From contig NZ_VTAV01000003.1 of NCBI RefSeq assembly GCF_008180195.1, positions 1 to 64,000 on the forward strand: a stretch of 64,000 nucleotides of DNA. The letters are read 5' to 3'. The stretch is from Sphingobacterium phlebotomi (GTDB lineage: Bacteria; Bacteroidota; Bacteroidia; Sphingobacteriales; Sphingobacteriaceae). Made by a program: the position numbers and the translations under genes. Under the pieces are notes generated by a model, which was given only the letters and a program-made list of their open reading frames with translations, made no database searches and was not told where the DNA came from. Positions 1 to 8,294 of the stretch are shown piece by piece (position 1 is the stretch's first letter; the number at the start of each line of letters is the position of its first letter).

Positions 1-40
1 TGGTACTGCCGTAAAAGGTGGGAGAGTAGGTCGGTGCCGA
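1..40 (+). rRNA. rrf: 5S ribosomal RNA, 3' end only
   Basis: The first bases match the 3' end of a Bacteroidota 5S rRNA (GGTGGGAGAGTAGGTCGGTG and flanks). The rest of the gene, and presumably the 16S-23S part of the operon, lies left of the window. A strong hairpin terminator follows within about 12 bases, as expected at the end of an rRNA operon. The exact mature 3' end is an estimate. Confidence 0.85.
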
Positions 41-51
41 ATCCTATACAG

Positions 52-83
52 GCCCCTGCAGTCATAACTGCAGGGGCTTTTTT
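52..83 (+). terminator. Rho-independent terminator of the rRNA operon
   Basis: A perfect 10-bp GC-rich stem (52-61 with 68-77) encloses a 6-base loop and is followed directly by a run of six or more T. It lies just after the 5S end, so it should stop rRNA transcription. The SRPBCC gene on the other strand ends at 93 and may share it, because that gene converges on the same site. Confidence 0.9.
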
Positions 84-92
84 GTTTTGTTA

Positions 93-473
93 TCACTCCT
101 CATAGAACTCTATAAGGGATGCCATGTAGGTATCGTTCCAACCTTCTACAATATCATCAAAAGCTTCATCTGGAATATTGGTATGTTGTACTTCGAAAGA
201 AGTACCTCTTTTATCTTCGTGTAGTTTAATGGTGACAATAGAAGCTTCCTCTTGCTCCCCGAAATACCATTGTTGTACAATTTTTTTATAAGGATCGAGT
301 TGTATAAATCTTCCTGTAATAGTTCCATCCCACATGGAGAACTCTCCTCCTTCCTGTAAATCTATCTGTACCCCGTCTCCTGTCCAAAGCCGAATGGTGA
401 TTTCTGTTGTCAAGGCCTTATAAATATCCTCCGGCGGAGCAGGTACGATATAATATTTTTTAAAATTCTTCAT
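93..473 (-). CDS. SRPBCC (START/AHSA1-like) domain protein
   Basis: The 126-residue protein has the features of the AHSA1/START-like helix-grip family: an N-terminal segment with PAPPEDIYKAL, a central region with GGEFSMWDGTITGRF and KKIVQQWYF, and a C-terminal helix containing GWNDTYMASL. In eukaryotes the AHSA1 fold binds Hsp90; small bacterial members are mostly uncharacterised and thought to bind hydrophobic ligands or client proteins. The length fits a single domain with no signal peptide, so it is probably cytoplasmic. It stands alone, convergent with the rRNA operon and divergent from the rsmF-like gene. The family call is firm; the role is unknown. Confidence 0.8.
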   Translation of the reverse strand: MKNFKKYYIVPAPPEDIYKALTTEITIRLWTGDGVQIDLQEGGEFSMWDGTITGRFIQLDPYKKIVQQWYFGEQEEASIVTIKLHEDKRGTSFEVQHTNIPDEAFDDIVEGWNDTYMASLIEFYEE

Positions 474-560
474 GCTGTTTAATTTACTTATTCTATTTCT
501 ATCTATTTTGTGATTCCCTGCTTATTATGGTAAATTTACAGAGAATTAAACGATAAATCG

Positions 561-1928
561 ATGAGTAATTTTCTACCGAATGAACTTGTTAAACGATTAA
601 ACGAGCAAGAGGGATTTGACTCCGCAGCTTTCAACAAAGTACATGAACAAGGGGATAAGATTACCTCTATTCGCTTGAATTCACTAAAACAAGATAGTGC
701 TCCATTTGAAAACGTGAACCTTGTGCAATGGTGTGACAAGGGATATTATCTCGCCGAACGTCCCATTTTTACATTAGATCCTTTATATCATGCAGGATGT
801 TATTATGTACAGGAAGCCTCTTCGATGTTTATAGCACACATTTTAAAGGAAATTGGCCTTGAAAATAGTGTTACAAGAGCTTTAGATCTATGTGCTGCAC
901 CCGGGGGTAAATCTACCTTATTGACGAGTTATTTAGGAAACGAAAGTTTAGTAGTATCCAATGAGGTAATTAAATCGCGGGCTAATATTTTGGCGGATAA
1001 TATGGTTCGTTGGGGTACGGCAAATGTCGTCGTAACAAACAATGATCCTTCTGCATTTAATCGCTTACCTGGGTACTTCGATCTATTATTGATTGATGCA
1101 CCATGCTCGGGTTCCGGAATGTTTCGTAAAGATCATGAAACAATAGATGAATGGTCTTTAGCTAATGTTAAGTTATGTAGCGACCGGCAAAAGAGGATTC
1201 TTGCAGAATCTTTGAATTCGCTGATTACGGATGGATATTTAATATATTCTACATGTTCCTATTCTAAAGAAGAAAATGAAGATATATTGGATTGGATTTT
1301 GAATGAATATGCATTTGAGTCTATTCCAATTGCCCTCGATTCCGATTGGGGTATTGAAGAGACGCAATCGACAAAACATCAAGCCTCCGGGTATCGTTTT
1401 TATCCCCATAAAGTAAAGGGAGAAGGTTTTTTTGTTGCTGTATTGCAGAAAAAAGAGAACCAATCTTCGTTTAGCCGAAAGAAAATAAAATTTGAAAAAA
1501 ACGTCGTGCCATCGAAAATAGTTTCAGATTGGGTAGAAGAGCGCCAAGATTATACACAATTTATGCACGGAGATTATATCCATATTTTTCCGAAAAACTA
1601 CGAAGAAGATCTAAGATGGTTTCAACAAGTACTGTATATTAAGCAAGCTGGAACAAACATCGGAAAATGGACTGGTCGAGAGTTGTTGCCATCGCATGAT
1701 CTGGCGTGTAGTATACATATAAGAACAGATTTGCCTGCGAAAGATGTAACGCTAGATGTAGCACTTCAATTTTTGCGAAAAGACAGTTTGGAAATAGTAG
1801 ATTTTACAGCAGTAAAATTGGGTTGGTGTTTGATACAATATAAAGGAACAAATCTAGGATGGATTAAGATATTGTCTAATAGAATCAACAATTATTACCC
1901 CAAAGAAGTTCGAATTATGAATTTATAG
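561..1928 (+). CDS. rsmF: NOL1/NOP2/sun family RNA (cytosine-5) methyltransferase, RsmF-like
   Basis: This S-adenosylmethionine-dependent enzyme should methylate C5 of a cytosine in RNA. The SAM-binding motif DLCAAPGGKST lies near residue 108. Both conserved cysteines are visible: the one in DAPCSGSG (about residue 181) and the catalytic one in STCSYS (about 231). The C-terminal part after about residue 300 resembles the extra RNA-binding region of RsmF/YebU, which modifies 16S rRNA C1407 in E. coli; that exact target is inferred here. Length 455 fits RsmF. The gene converges on coaBC and the two overlap by 14 bases at their 3' ends. Confidence 0.88.
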   Translation: MSNFLPNELVKRLNEQEGFDSAAFNKVHEQGDKITSIRLNSLKQDSAPFENVNLVQWCDKGYYLAERPIFTLDPLYHAGCYYVQEASSMFIAHILKEIGLENSVTRALDLCAAPGGKSTLLTSYLGNESLVVSNEVIKSRANILADNMVRWGTANVVVTNNDPSAFNRLPGYFDLLLIDAPCSGSGMFRKDHETIDEWSLANVKLCSDRQKRILAESLNSLITDGYLIYSTCSYSKEENEDILDWILNEYAFESIPIALDSDWGIEETQSTKHQASGYRFYPHKVKGEGFFVAVLQKKENQSSFSRKKIKFEKNVVPSKIVSDWVEERQDYTQFMHGDYIHIFPKNYEEDLRWFQQVLYIKQAGTNIGKWTGRELLPSHDLACSIHIRTDLPAKDVTLDVALQFLRKDSLEIVDFTAVKLGWCLIQYKGTNLGWIKILSNRINNYYPKEVRIMNL

Positions 1929-3126
1929 CGGCTTGATGAGCGGCAATAAGAGTTACGATATCGTTGGCTACCTCTTTTTTACTTTTTAGTTCGAACTGTT
2001 GCATCCCCCCCTTGTTATCGATAACTGTAACTTTGTTAGTGTCTCCGGCAAAACCCGCTCCTTTGTCCTGCATAGAATTTAATACGATATAATCCAGATT
2101 CTTACGTTTTAGCTTGTCCTTTGCATTTTGAAGTTCGTTGTCTGTTTCCAGCGCAAATCCTACTAAGGTTTGTTTGGCTGTTTTCTTCTCTCCCAACGTC
2201 GCTAGAATATCTGTTGTTTTTTTCAGTGCTATTTCGAGATTTACGTCCTTTTTTTTGATTTTTTGTGATGCTACTTCAATCGGAGTATAATCTGCCACAG
2301 CGGCACTCATAACGATAATGTCTGAGGCTTCAAAATAAGTGGAGCAAGCCACCAGCATTTCTTGTGCTGACGTGACATCGTGTCGATTAACTTTGGGGGG
2401 GGTAGGAAGTTGGGTTGGACCGCTAATCAATGTTACCGTCGCGCCGAGCGATTGCAAAGCAGAAGCAATGGCGTATCCCATTTTTCCACTCGAATGATTT
2501 CCTATAAAACGAACGGGATCAATAGCCTCCTGAGTTGGACCAGCGGATACAAGTGCTTTCTTGCCTTTCAAGGGTAACGGACTATTAAAGAAATGTTGAA
2601 TCTGTCGTAGCATTTCTTCCGGTTCGGCGAGCCGTCCTTCACCTATTAAGCCACTTGCAAGTTCTCCATTTCCGGGCGCAATCAACATGTTTCCGAATCG
2701 TAGAAGACGTTGGATATTTTCCTGCGTACTCGGGTGTAACCACATATCCAAATCCATTGCAGGAGCAAACATAACAGGACATTTGGCAGAGAGATAAGTT
2801 GCTAATAACAGATTGTCGCATCCTCCATAAGCCATTTTACTTAACGTATTGGCAGTAGCGGGAGCGATAAGCAGTAAATCCGCGTTAAGACCTAACGCTA
2901 CGTGATTATTCCAAGTTTCTGTATGCCGATCAACGTAATTAGAAAGAACAGGGCGCTTCGATAGGGTAGCCAAGGTGAGTGGTGTGATGAACTCCTTGGC
3001 ATCGGGTGTCATTAAAACCTGTACATTGGCATTTTCTTTGACTAAAAGACGTACAAGATATGCAATTTTGTATGCGGCGATACCACCGCATACACCAATT
3101 ACTATATTTTTGTCCTTTAACGACAT
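1915..3126 (-). CDS. coaBC: Bifunctional phosphopantothenoylcysteine decarboxylase / phosphopantothenate-cysteine ligase
   Basis: CoaBC makes 4'-phosphopantetheine from 4'-phosphopantothenate and cysteine in coenzyme A synthesis. The N-terminal flavoprotein decarboxylase domain (about 1-180) has GVCGGIAAYK, PATANT and His75. The C-terminal ligase domain (about 190-400) has AGPTQEAIDPVRFIGNHSSG and AAVADY. Length 403 is normal. The decarboxylase residues of E. coli Dfp, Asn125 and Cys158, fall at the same numbers here but are Asp125 (in PAMDLDMW) and Ser158 (in ELASG). This may be a phylum-wide variant, but it implies altered chemistry at the enethiol reduction step. The gene lies 11 bases downstream of the omega-like gene and is probably co-transcribed with it and bamD. 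Confidence 0.93.
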   Translation of the reverse strand: MSLKDKNIVIGVCGGIAAYKIAYLVRLLVKENANVQVLMTPDAKEFITPLTLATLSKRPVLSNYVDRHTETWNNHVALGLNADLLLIAPATANTLSKMAYGGCDNLLLATYLSAKCPVMFAPAMDLDMWLHPSTQENIQRLLRFGNMLIAPGNGELASGLIGEGRLAEPEEMLRQIQHFFNSPLPLKGKKALVSAGPTQEAIDPVRFIGNHSSGKMGYAIASALQSLGATVTLISGPTQLPTPPKVNRHDVTSAQEMLVACSTYFEASDIIVMSAAVADYTPIEVASQKIKKKDVNLEIALKKTTDILATLGEKKTAKQTLVGFALETDNELQNAKDKLKRKNLDYIVLNSMQDKGAGFAGDTNKVTVIDNKGGMQQFELKSKKEVANDIVTLIAAHQAAINS

Positions 3127-3137
3127 GCCGGAACAGA

Positions 3138-3467
3138 CTATTCTTGCTCTTTGGCAGGGTTTCTAAAGTAGACTTTGTCGTTTAAAAACTCATCTATTGC
3201 TACAAGAGAGGGCTTAGGCATACGTTCGTAGTGCTTAGATATCTCTATCTGTTCACGGTTTTCAAAGACTTCCTCTAGATTATCATTGGTAGTTGCAAAT
3301 TCCGCCAATTTACCATTCAATTCTTCTTTCACATCCACCGAAATTTGGTTGGCACGTTTGGCAACAACGACAATTGATTCATAAATGTTATTGGTGCCTT
3401 TGTCCAATTGTCTCAAATCACGTGTTACTGTTGATGAAGGAATAGAAGTATTTTTATGTTGACTCAT
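3138..3467 (-). CDS. rpoZ: RNA polymerase omega subunit-like protein (Rpb6/RpoZ family)
   Basis: This 109-residue protein contains the omega/Rpb6 signature: NNIYESIVVVAKRANQI at about residues 27-43 matches the helix that carries the conserved Y..V..AKRA.QI residues. Omega helps assemble RNA polymerase by clamping beta-prime. The N-terminal tail is rich in Ser and Thr, and the C-terminal tail is longer than in E. coli omega, as is common in Bacteroidota. It sits between bamD and coaBC, the usual Bacteroidota context. Omega is a weakly conserved family, so the call rests on motif plus neighbourhood. Confidence 0.82.
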   Translation of the reverse strand: MSQHKNTSIPSSTVTRDLRQLDKGTNNIYESIVVVAKRANQISVDVKEELNGKLAEFATTNDNLEEVFENREQIEISKHYERMPKPSLVAIDEFLNDKVYFRNPAKEQE

Positions 3468-3489
3468 CGTTAAAATGTATTATAAATTT

Positions 3490-3497
3490 CAAATTTA
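3490..3497 (-). promoter_or_regulatory. Possible -7 promoter box before rpoZ
   Basis: The minus strand reads TAAATTTG, matching TAnnTTTG, 22 bases before the rpoZ ATG. It lies in the short gap after bamD. The region is AT-rich, so a chance match is possible and rpoZ may simply be read from the bamD promoter. Confidence 0.35.
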
Positions 3498-3498
3498 A

Positions 3499-4422
3499 TT
3501 ATTGTATTGCTGAAGTACTTTCTTGTACGGCCGCTTCTTCTTTAGTGATACCTAACTCTCGCTCGTGTTCTTCGCGCATTTTGTTTATTTCGTCCATGCG
3601 TCTCACCACATAAGCAATTTGTTTTTCGGCGCTGGAGCGTAAATCATCAGCTTCCTTTTTGTATTTACTCTGCGGATAGCTTTCCACAAATGATTGGTAA
3701 TAATCAATTGCTTCATTAAATCGTGTCTCTTGTCTATAAGGCATACTGTTTTGTGCAAACAGATATTGTGATTTTAAAATCAAGAATTCAATTTCTTCTG
3801 CATATCGCGTATCCGGATATTGTCTAAGCATACTTTCGAAGGCGATTACAGCAGCTCGGTAATCATCTGGCTGGCCCATATCATAATACAATTTTGCATT
3901 TGCAAAAGCTTTTTGCTCCAGCTTATCGCGTAAATTTTGTATCAACTGTCCAGCTTCCTCTGCCCGTTCTCCATCCGGATAGAGATTTATAAACAGTTGA
4001 AGCTCGTCTATAGCTTTCCGGGTATTCTCTTGGTCAAGGGAAGGACGGGGGGAATCTACATAAAAGCAATATGCTGCCATAAAACGACACTCCTCCGCTC
4101 GAGGGCTGTTCGGATAAGTGGTAGCAAAACTTCTGAAGTGGTATCGTGCTGAAGTATAGTCCTTTAAACGATAGGCTGTGTAGGCTGTATAATAATAAAG
4201 ATCTTCCGCTTCCGCTTGTCCCCGATATTTGGTTTGCAGATCTTCGAAAAGAATAATAGCTTTACTGTACTTTTTCTTTTCATACAGCTTGACCGCTTCT
4301 TGGTATTTCATTGCAATATTGTTGCTTGCGCGAAGCTTTTCAAACTTGCTCTTACAACCGCTTACCAAAACAATTAGCAGCAACCCTACCCATAATGCAA
4401 CACTACGTCTATTTAAAAACAT
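3499..4422 (-). CDS. bamD: Outer membrane protein assembly factor BamD (TPR lipoprotein)
   Basis: BamD is an outer-membrane lipoprotein of the BAM complex that works with BamA to fold beta-barrel proteins. A short lipoprotein signal ends at the lipobox VSGC, so the mature protein starts at the Cys near residue 22. Tandem TPR-like repeats follow (KYQEAVKLYEKKKYSKAI and DYTSARYHFRSFATTYPNS among others). The 307-residue length is typical. The frame stays open 24 bases further upstream, but a TAnnTTTG promoter box overlaps that stretch, so the ATG at 4422 is chosen. The gene heads a bamD-rpoZ-coaBC cluster and may be translated from a leaderless mRNA. Confidence 0.9.
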   Translation of the reverse strand: MFLNRRSVALWVGLLLIVLVSGCKSKFEKLRASNNIAMKYQEAVKLYEKKKYSKAIILFEDLQTKYRGQAEAEDLYYYTAYTAYRLKDYTSARYHFRSFATTYPNSPRAEECRFMAAYCFYVDSPRPSLDQENTRKAIDELQLFINLYPDGERAEEAGQLIQNLRDKLEQKAFANAKLYYDMGQPDDYRAAVIAFESMLRQYPDTRYAEEIEFLILKSQYLFAQNSMPYRQETRFNEAIDYYQSFVESYPQSKYKKEADDLRSSAEKQIAYVVRRMDEINKMREEHERELGITKEEAAVQESTSAIQ

Positions 4423-4426
4423 TTTA

Positions 4427-4434
4427 CAAAGATA
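4427..4434 (-). promoter_or_regulatory. -7 promoter box of bamD, 4 bases before the ATG
   Basis: The minus strand reads TATCTTTG, a perfect TAnnTTTG, followed by TAAA and the bamD ATG. A TTG triplet lies 20 bases upstream, in the expected -33 spacing. Transcription would start at or next to the start codon, which predicts a leaderless bamD mRNA. Confidence 0.7.
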
Positions 4435-4651
4435 CGTCAAATTCAAATAAGATTCAATTAAATTTTAGTAGCGCAATATAGCCGAATTTTACATGGAACC
4501 CTACTTAAACAAAGGAGTTTAACATTCTTTAACCGCGTTTTCTTTCTCTGTCAATGAAATGTTGAATTCCCGCCTATTATTACACTATAACAACGATAAT
4601 TTTAATAAATTGCCTATATTTACAACATAAACAAAAGGGTTTAAAACAGAA

Positions 4652-4921
4652 ATGACATTACAAGAGCGCGTAGAGCAGGCATTGGATACCATCCGTCCTT
4701 ATTTGGAAACTGATGGGGGAAACGTCGTTGTAGAAGAAATCACTCCAGACAATGTCGTTAAATTGAAGCTGTTGGGAACCTGTGCAAACTGTTCCATGAG
4801 CATTATGACTTTTAAAGCAGGATTGGAGCAAGCGATAAAGAAAGCAGTTCCCGAAATCACCAGCGTAGAAGCCATCAATTTGACGGATATGAATGATCCG
4901 AATGCCATTAGTCCCATGTAA
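4652..4921 (+). CDS. NifU C-terminal domain (NFU) iron-sulfur cluster scaffold
   Basis: An 89-residue NFU domain that holds a transient Fe-S cluster between two subunits and hands it to target proteins. The family signature is present: ETDGGNVVVEEI near residues 19-30, then LLGTCANCSMS with the CxxC cysteines at 44 and 47. There is no A-type or NifU N-terminal domain, so it is a free-standing NFU. It stands alone on the plus strand, diverging from bamD across about 230 bases. The sequence TATATTTA about 30 bases upstream is a near-consensus promoter box. Confidence 0.9.
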   Translation: MTLQERVEQALDTIRPYLETDGGNVVVEEITPDNVVKLKLLGTCANCSMSIMTFKAGLEQAIKKAVPEITSVEAINLTDMNDPNAISPM

Positions 4922-4966
4922 AAGGGACTTAACAAAAATTAACAGCCTTCTTGAAGGAAGATTGTA

Positions 4967-4974
4967 TAAATTTG
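4967..4974 (+). promoter_or_regulatory. -7 promoter box, 4 bases before the ATG at 4979
   Basis: TAAATTTG matches TAnnTTTG exactly and is followed by AAAC and the ATG of the next gene. The spacing equals that at bamD, polA, rarA and rfbB, and predicts a leaderless transcript. No well-placed TTG -33 element is visible. Confidence 0.6.
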
Positions 4975-4978
4975 AAAC

Positions 4979-5626
4979 ATGGCGGGAAGATTTTATTATA
5001 TATTCATCTTGATTTTTCTTCTCTCGTGGGTAACTTTATCAGCTCAAGAAAGGAAAATCGTGCAATTCAGCGGATTGATAAGTTCGGTGGGAGGCGAACT
5101 TCCTGTGCCTTTTGTTACGGTCACGAACATCAGTTATAACAGCCAAGTACATGCTGCCAATAACGAAGGTTTTTTCTCTTTTGTAGCTCATGTTGGTGAC
5201 ACAATCAGATTTACGTCCGTTGGTTTTGAGCCTGCGGAATTTGTTATTCCTGAAACGGCTTTAGATAAATTTACAGCCAAGATAAACATGAAAAGCCTGG
5301 TCATTGAGTTACCGGCGGTTATGCCTTTCCCTTGGGCTAGTATAGAGGAATTCAATATGGCATTTATGGCGTTGGATGTCAGTGATGATAACATATCCCG
5401 TATTCGGAACAGCCTTTCGCCCGAAGCTCTGGCGGCGCTATCGCAGGTGGTGCCAAGAAGTGCAGAAGAGATCCAGACATTTAACTCTATGCAGCGCCAT
5501 ATTAACATGTCCAATAAAACTATTAATCAGCGTTTTGCCAACCCGTTATTTAGTCCGTTTGCGTGGGGCTCTTTCATCAACTCAATCGTTAAGGGTGATT
5601 ATAGTAGAAAGCGTCTCGAGTATTAA
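4979..5626 (+). CDS. Exported protein with carboxypeptidase-regulatory-like domain
   Basis: A 215-residue protein with a signal peptide (hydrophobic FYYIFILIFLLSWVTLSAQ, predicted cleavage after SAQ). Residues about 25-110 look like a CarboxypepD_reg-like/CNA-B-type beta-sandwich: FSGLISSVGGELPVPFVTVT, NNEGFFSFVAHVGDTIRFTS and FEPAEF. This domain is common at the N-terminus of Bacteroidota TonB-dependent receptors but here stands alone. The C-terminal part holds Ser/Arg-rich helices and no recognised catalytic motif. It is probably periplasmic or surface-associated, with function unknown. It converges on the LolC/E-like permease with only 5 bases between stop codons. Confidence 0.75.
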   Translation: MAGRFYYIFILIFLLSWVTLSAQERKIVQFSGLISSVGGELPVPFVTVTNISYNSQVHAANNEGFFSFVAHVGDTIRFTSVGFEPAEFVIPETALDKFTAKINMKSLVIELPAVMPFPWASIEEFNMAFMALDVSDDNISRIRNSLSPEALAALSQVVPRSAEEIQTFNSMQRHINMSNKTINQRFANPLFSPFAWGSFINSIVKGDYSRKRLEY

Positions 5627-5631
5627 TTAAG

Positions 5632-6873
5632 TTAGTCTACCGAGCGCATACTTGTATCTCTTTCTAATTCACGTACGCTGAGTAACGAAGAAATGTAAGA
5701 GACAAGAAGAGCAGCTAACATCACGGTAACAAACACCAGAACAAAATCCAGAGCACGTATATCAACAGGATAAATGTCCATAATGGGATTGACGTCTTCA
5801 CCTGTACGAATAATGCCAAATCTTTTCTGCAATAAACAGAAGATAAATCCTACCCCGATACCTATGAGCCCACCGATGAATGCAATCATTACCCCCTCTA
5901 GAAAAAATATCCGTTGAATAAGTGTTTTGTCTGCACCGAGACTTGCCAATATCGTCATATCTTGTTTCTTATCGATGACCAACATCGTCAATGATCCAAT
6001 AATATTAAATATAGCGATGATGCCAATCACGGTCAGGATAAAAAAGACAATCCATTTTTCCGAACGTACCGTTTTATATAATAAAGGGTTCTGCTGTTCT
6101 CTATTTTTTACGATAAAATCGTCGCCAAGATTTCGTTGTATCTCTTTTTGAAGGCTCGTTACGCGGCTAGAATCTTTCGTATAGATCTCTATAGCTGAAA
6201 CATATTCATGCTCGTTGAGCAGTTCCTTTGCAAATGCAATAGGCGTAATAATAAGATCGTTGAATCCCGGTTCATAATGGAGAACACCGACAGGAGAAAG
6301 CTGACGAATGTTGATGTCATCCATCGGATTGATGCTTGTTCCTGACGCCCCTTTTCGAGGAGAGAAAAGTTGTATGTTGTTTTTAAAGTCGTCGATCGGA
6401 ACACGTAGATTAGCCTGTATTTGAGCGCCGATTAGTGCTTTGGGAATACTATCTCGGACAATCTCCAGGCTCCCTGCATATAACATGCCTTGATGATCAA
6501 TGTCTAAGAGGCTTTGCGGCTCCACCCCTTTAATCTGCGCTACAAATTGTTGGTTATCGTACTGAACAAGCACCTTATCTTCTAATATCTCTGAATAACT
6601 CTGAATATCGTCGCTTTTGCGCAAGTCTCCAAATACCTGTGGATTAGCGTCGAATACTTTACCCTGTGCTGGTTCGATACGAAGTTCGGGAGCAAACGTA
6701 CTATATAGAGACAGGATGAGATTCTCCATGCCGTTGTAAAAGGATAAAACAATAACCAATGCAGCGCTGCTCACTAACACACCGATGACACTGATCGCCG
6801 ATATGATGTTGATTGCGTTTACCGATTTCTTGGAGAATAAGTAGCGTTTTGCAAAAAAGAGAGATAGCTTCAT
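5632..6873 (-). CDS. LolC/LolE-like ABC transporter permease (FtsX family)
   Basis: A 413-residue permease with the MacB/LolCE layout: one N-terminal membrane segment (about 20-45), a large periplasmic domain (about 50-270), and three C-terminal membrane segments in the FtsX domain (about 275-400). Charged IDKKQDMTILASLGADKTLI between the last helices is the loop that contacts the ATPase. LolCDE releases lipoproteins from the inner membrane for transport to the outer membrane. No ATPase gene is adjacent, so it must pair with one encoded elsewhere. Its start overlaps the end of the upstream MBL hydrolase by 4 bases, so the two are translationally coupled. Confidence 0.85.
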   Translation of the reverse strand: MKLSLFFAKRYLFSKKSVNAINIISAISVIGVLVSSAALVIVLSFYNGMENLILSLYSTFAPELRIEPAQGKVFDANPQVFGDLRKSDDIQSYSEILEDKVLVQYDNQQFVAQIKGVEPQSLLDIDHQGMLYAGSLEIVRDSIPKALIGAQIQANLRVPIDDFKNNIQLFSPRKGASGTSINPMDDINIRQLSPVGVLHYEPGFNDLIITPIAFAKELLNEHEYVSAIEIYTKDSSRVTSLQKEIQRNLGDDFIVKNREQQNPLLYKTVRSEKWIVFFILTVIGIIAIFNIIGSLTMLVIDKKQDMTILASLGADKTLIQRIFFLEGVMIAFIGGLIGIGVGFIFCLLQKRFGIIRTGEDVNPIMDIYPVDIRALDFVLVFVTVMLAALLVSYISSLLSVRELERDTSMRSVD

Positions 6874-7520
6874 GTTTTTTGTCCCCTGACAAATGGATTG
6901 GTTTCTTTCTCAAATCCTATCGTGGTTGAAGGGCCGTGTCCCGGGTAAACTATCGTTTCATCGGGCAACACGTACATTTTTTGTTGGATATTATCGAGCA
7001 ACTGTTGATGATTGCCACCAGGTAAATCTGTTCGCCCTATACTGTTGCGGAAAAGTACGTCTCCTCCTATCACGAAACCATCTTGAGCAGAATAGAAACA
7101 AAGATGTGCTGGCGAATGCCCTGGAACAAATAAGAGACCAAGTGTGTGTTTTCCGATCTCTACTGCTTGACCCTCCTCTAAAAATGTTTCGGGAATGGGT
7201 GATGTTTCATATCGAAAGCCATACATAGGCGCCATATTTTGAACGGCTACGAGCACGGGTACTTCTCCTTCATGAAATTGCGGAATCAAGCCGTATTTCT
7301 CAAATATGAAATGGTTTCCTAATACATGGTCTATATGGCAATGTGTATTGTACAACGTAATAGGTTTCAAGTTATTTTGCTCGACAAAGGAAACGAAAGC
7401 GGCTTCCTCCTCGTAGTTGGACATGCCGGGATCAAAGATGGCACATAAACCGTTCTCATCGTATACAATATAGGTGTTTTCTTGAAAGGTGTTGAATATA
7501 AAAGAATGTACATTTAGCAT
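6870..7520 (-). CDS. Metallo-beta-lactamase-fold hydrolase, glyoxalase II-like
   Basis: A 216-residue MBL-fold enzyme with the metal-binding motif THCHIDHVLGN (HxHxDH, about residues 60-70), a second-metal Asp in IGGDVLFRNSIGRTDLPGG, and a C-terminal His in YPGHGPSTTIG. These small proteins usually hydrolyse thioesters such as S-lactoylglutathione or bacillithiol adducts; the substrate is not predictable here. It is cytoplasmic, without a signal. It overlaps the LolC/E-like gene by 4 bases and follows aroE with a 24-base gap that holds its own promoter-like box. Confidence 0.87.
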   Translation of the reverse strand: MLNVHSFIFNTFQENTYIVYDENGLCAIFDPGMSNYEEEAAFVSFVEQNNLKPITLYNTHCHIDHVLGNHFIFEKYGLIPQFHEGEVPVLVAVQNMAPMYGFRYETSPIPETFLEEGQAVEIGKHTLGLLFVPGHSPAHLCFYSAQDGFVIGGDVLFRNSIGRTDLPGGNHQQLLDNIQQKMYVLPDETIVYPGHGPSTTIGFEKETNPFVRGQKT

Positions 7521-7525
7521 ACCAT

Positions 7526-7533
7526 CAAAAATA
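7526..7533 (-). promoter_or_regulatory. -7 promoter box, 5 bases before the MBL hydrolase ATG
   Basis: The minus strand reads TATTTTTG, matching TAnnTTTG, with five bases before the start codon at 7520. It lies in the 24-base gap after aroE, so it could give the MBL-permease pair a separate, nearly leaderless transcript. Confidence 0.45.
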
Positions 7534-7544
7534 GAAATTAATTT

Positions 7545-8294
7545 CTAACCTTCTTGATTCCAGATTTCCCAGTTCTTCTCTGCCTGAAAAATAAGCATTT
7601 CATGACCGTTTTTGATTACTGCACCACGCTCTTTTCCCCTCTTCAAGAAAGTAGTTTCTTCTGGGTTATATATTAAATCATATAGAAGGTGCGCAGAATC
7701 GATTCCGCCATATGGAATGTTAGGAGCGTCTTCTACATTTGGGAAAGTTCCGACCGGAGAACAGTTGATGAGTAATTTATGTGAAGCGATAATGTCTTCC
7801 GTAAGATCGGCGTAGGTAAGGCCTCCGTTATTTCTACTCCGGCTGACGATTTTAAAGGAGATCCCGAGCTCACGTAATACATAAAAAACAGACTGCGCTG
7901 CACCTCCATTTCCAAAAATTAGGGCACTTGTATGCTGAGGTTTTAGAAGCGGTAGTAATGATTGTTTAAACCCGAATGCATCCGTATTGAATCCCTTGAG
8001 GTAAGGTCTTGCGCCCTGCCAACGTACCTGTATACAATTAACCGCATTGATCTCTGCGGCTTCTGGCGAAAACTCATTCAAAAATCGCATAACGTTACGC
8101 TTATGTGGAATCGTGACATTGAAGCCATAGAAACCCGGATCTCGTTCATATAACAGAGGGAAATTTAAAATATCCTCAATAGGATAAAGATCATAGTGAA
8201 TATCGGTGATATTTTCGCGTTCAAATTTTTCGAGATAATACTTTTTTGAAAAAGAATGCGAAAGGGGATAGCCGATTAGTCCGAGTTTCTTCAT
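7545..8294 (-). CDS. aroE: Shikimate dehydrogenase
   Basis: AroE reduces 3-dehydroshikimate to shikimate with NADPH in aromatic amino acid synthesis. The substrate site is visible: SHSFSKKYY near residue 13, NVTIPHK with the catalytic Lys at about 65, NAVNCI, and GFNTDAFGF with the catalytic Asp. The nucleotide-binding loop is GNGGAAQSV. C-terminal LIYNPEETTFLKRGKERG and NGHEMLIFQAEKNWEIW are standard. At 249 residues it is slightly shorter than E. coli AroE. Its start overlaps the end of the TPR gene by 4 bases, so the two are co-translated. Confidence 0.95.
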   Translation of the reverse strand: MKKLGLIGYPLSHSFSKKYYLEKFERENITDIHYDLYPIEDILNFPLLYERDPGFYGFNVTIPHKRNVMRFLNEFSPEAAEINAVNCIQVRWQGARPYLKGFNTDAFGFKQSLLPLLKPQHTSALIFGNGGAAQSVFYVLRELGISFKIVSRSRNNGGLTYADLTEDIIASHKLLINCSPVGTFPNVEDAPNIPYGGIDSAHLLYDLIYNPEETTFLKRGKERGAVIKNGHEMLIFQAEKNWEIWNQEG

